A DNA stretch of 6,135 nucleotides. Origin: Pseudomonadota bacterium (GTDB lineage: Bacteria; Pseudomonadota; Gammaproteobacteria; Steroidobacterales; Woeseiaceae). Below are positions 6,115-6,135 of this stretch, piece by piece. Each line of letters begins with the position of its first letter. Within the stretch, counting starts at the first letter, position 1. The position numbers and the translations under genes are program-made. Location of the stretch: the NCBI GenBank assembly GCA_022567775.1, contig JADFGH010000144.1, positions 1 to 6,135 of the forward strand. The letters run 5' to 3'. The notes below the pieces were generated by a model. It was not told where the DNA came from, made no database searches, and saw only the letters and a program-made list of their open reading frames with translations.

Positions 6115-6135
6115 TAGAGCAACTGATTTGTAATC
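6096..6135 (+). tRNA. tRNA-Thr(TGT), 5' part, cut by the window end
   Basis: The first 40 bases of a tRNA: acceptor strand GCCGGCA (6096-6102), TA, D stem GCTC/GAGC around AGTTGGTA, A26, anticodon stem ACTGA (6122-6126), and loop TTTGTAA (6127-6133) with anticodon TGT at 6129-6131. The following TC begins the matching stem strand. The layout closely follows Escherichia thrU, which has ACTGACTTGTAATCAGT in the same place. The T arm and 3' end lie beyond the window. Given the upstream birA-coaX genes, it probably opens a tRNA-Tyr/Gly/Thr-tufB cluster (inference). Confidence 0.93.

Noticed and set aside
5883..6122. A 79-codon minus-strand open frame with an internal repeated peptide.
   Set aside because: The repeat simply reflects the duplicated tRNA leader, and the frame overlaps a real tRNA, so it is a chance open frame.
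5922..6135. An integration attachment site (attL/attR-like) formed by the tRNA duplication.
   Set aside because: The duplicate covers the leader and tRNA 5' end, not the 3' end. Only 83 bases lie between the copies, and no integrase or cargo is present.

Overview
The window looks like chromosomal core DNA from a gammaproteobacterium. This rests on protein style and gene order: a PlsY with the block GSGNAGGTNALRTQG, and birA, type III coaX and a SPOR-type protein leading to a tRNA-Thr(TGT) gene. Similar birA/pantothenate kinase/tRNA-Thr/tufB order is known from Escherichia and Pseudomonas. No species can be named from the sequence alone. Base composition is moderately GC-rich and even across the genes, and no coding region looks imported.

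Layout. Positions 77-1888 (+) encode a cytoplasmic-looking M61 family metallopeptidase with a C-terminal PDZ domain. It converges, across 27 bases, on a minus-strand YegS/DgkB-type lipid kinase (1916-2815). The lipid kinase diverges from plsY, with a 77-base gap that holds an extended -10 promoter for plsY and possibly an overlapping promoter for the kinase. Four plus-strand genes then form a tight apparent operon: plsY (2893-3540), birA without its DNA-binding domain (3549-4370), coaX (4367-5137, GTG start) and a membrane-anchored SPOR-like protein (5134-5817). Spacings are 8 bases, then a 4-base overlap, then another 4-base overlap. The window ends inside a tRNA-Thr(TGT) gene (from 6096).

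Functional theme. The kinase and PlsY both feed phosphatidate and lysophosphatidate pools in membrane phospholipid synthesis. BirA activates acetyl-CoA carboxylase by biotinylation, and CoaX starts CoA synthesis from pantothenate. The central genes therefore all bear on acyl-lipid supply. The SPOR-like protein probably belongs to the cell envelope.

The least ordinary part is the 278-base gap 5818-6095. It holds, in order, a 91-base element with near-perfect 21-base terminal inverted repeats ending in GGGGAC; a 55-base exact duplicate of the tRNA-Thr leader and its first 19 bases, forming a truncated pseudo-tRNA; and two GC-rich perfect hairpins of REP/BIME style lying between the duplicate and the real tRNA. 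I see no undescribed multi-gene system here. The novelty, if any, is in this repeat cluster next to the tRNA.
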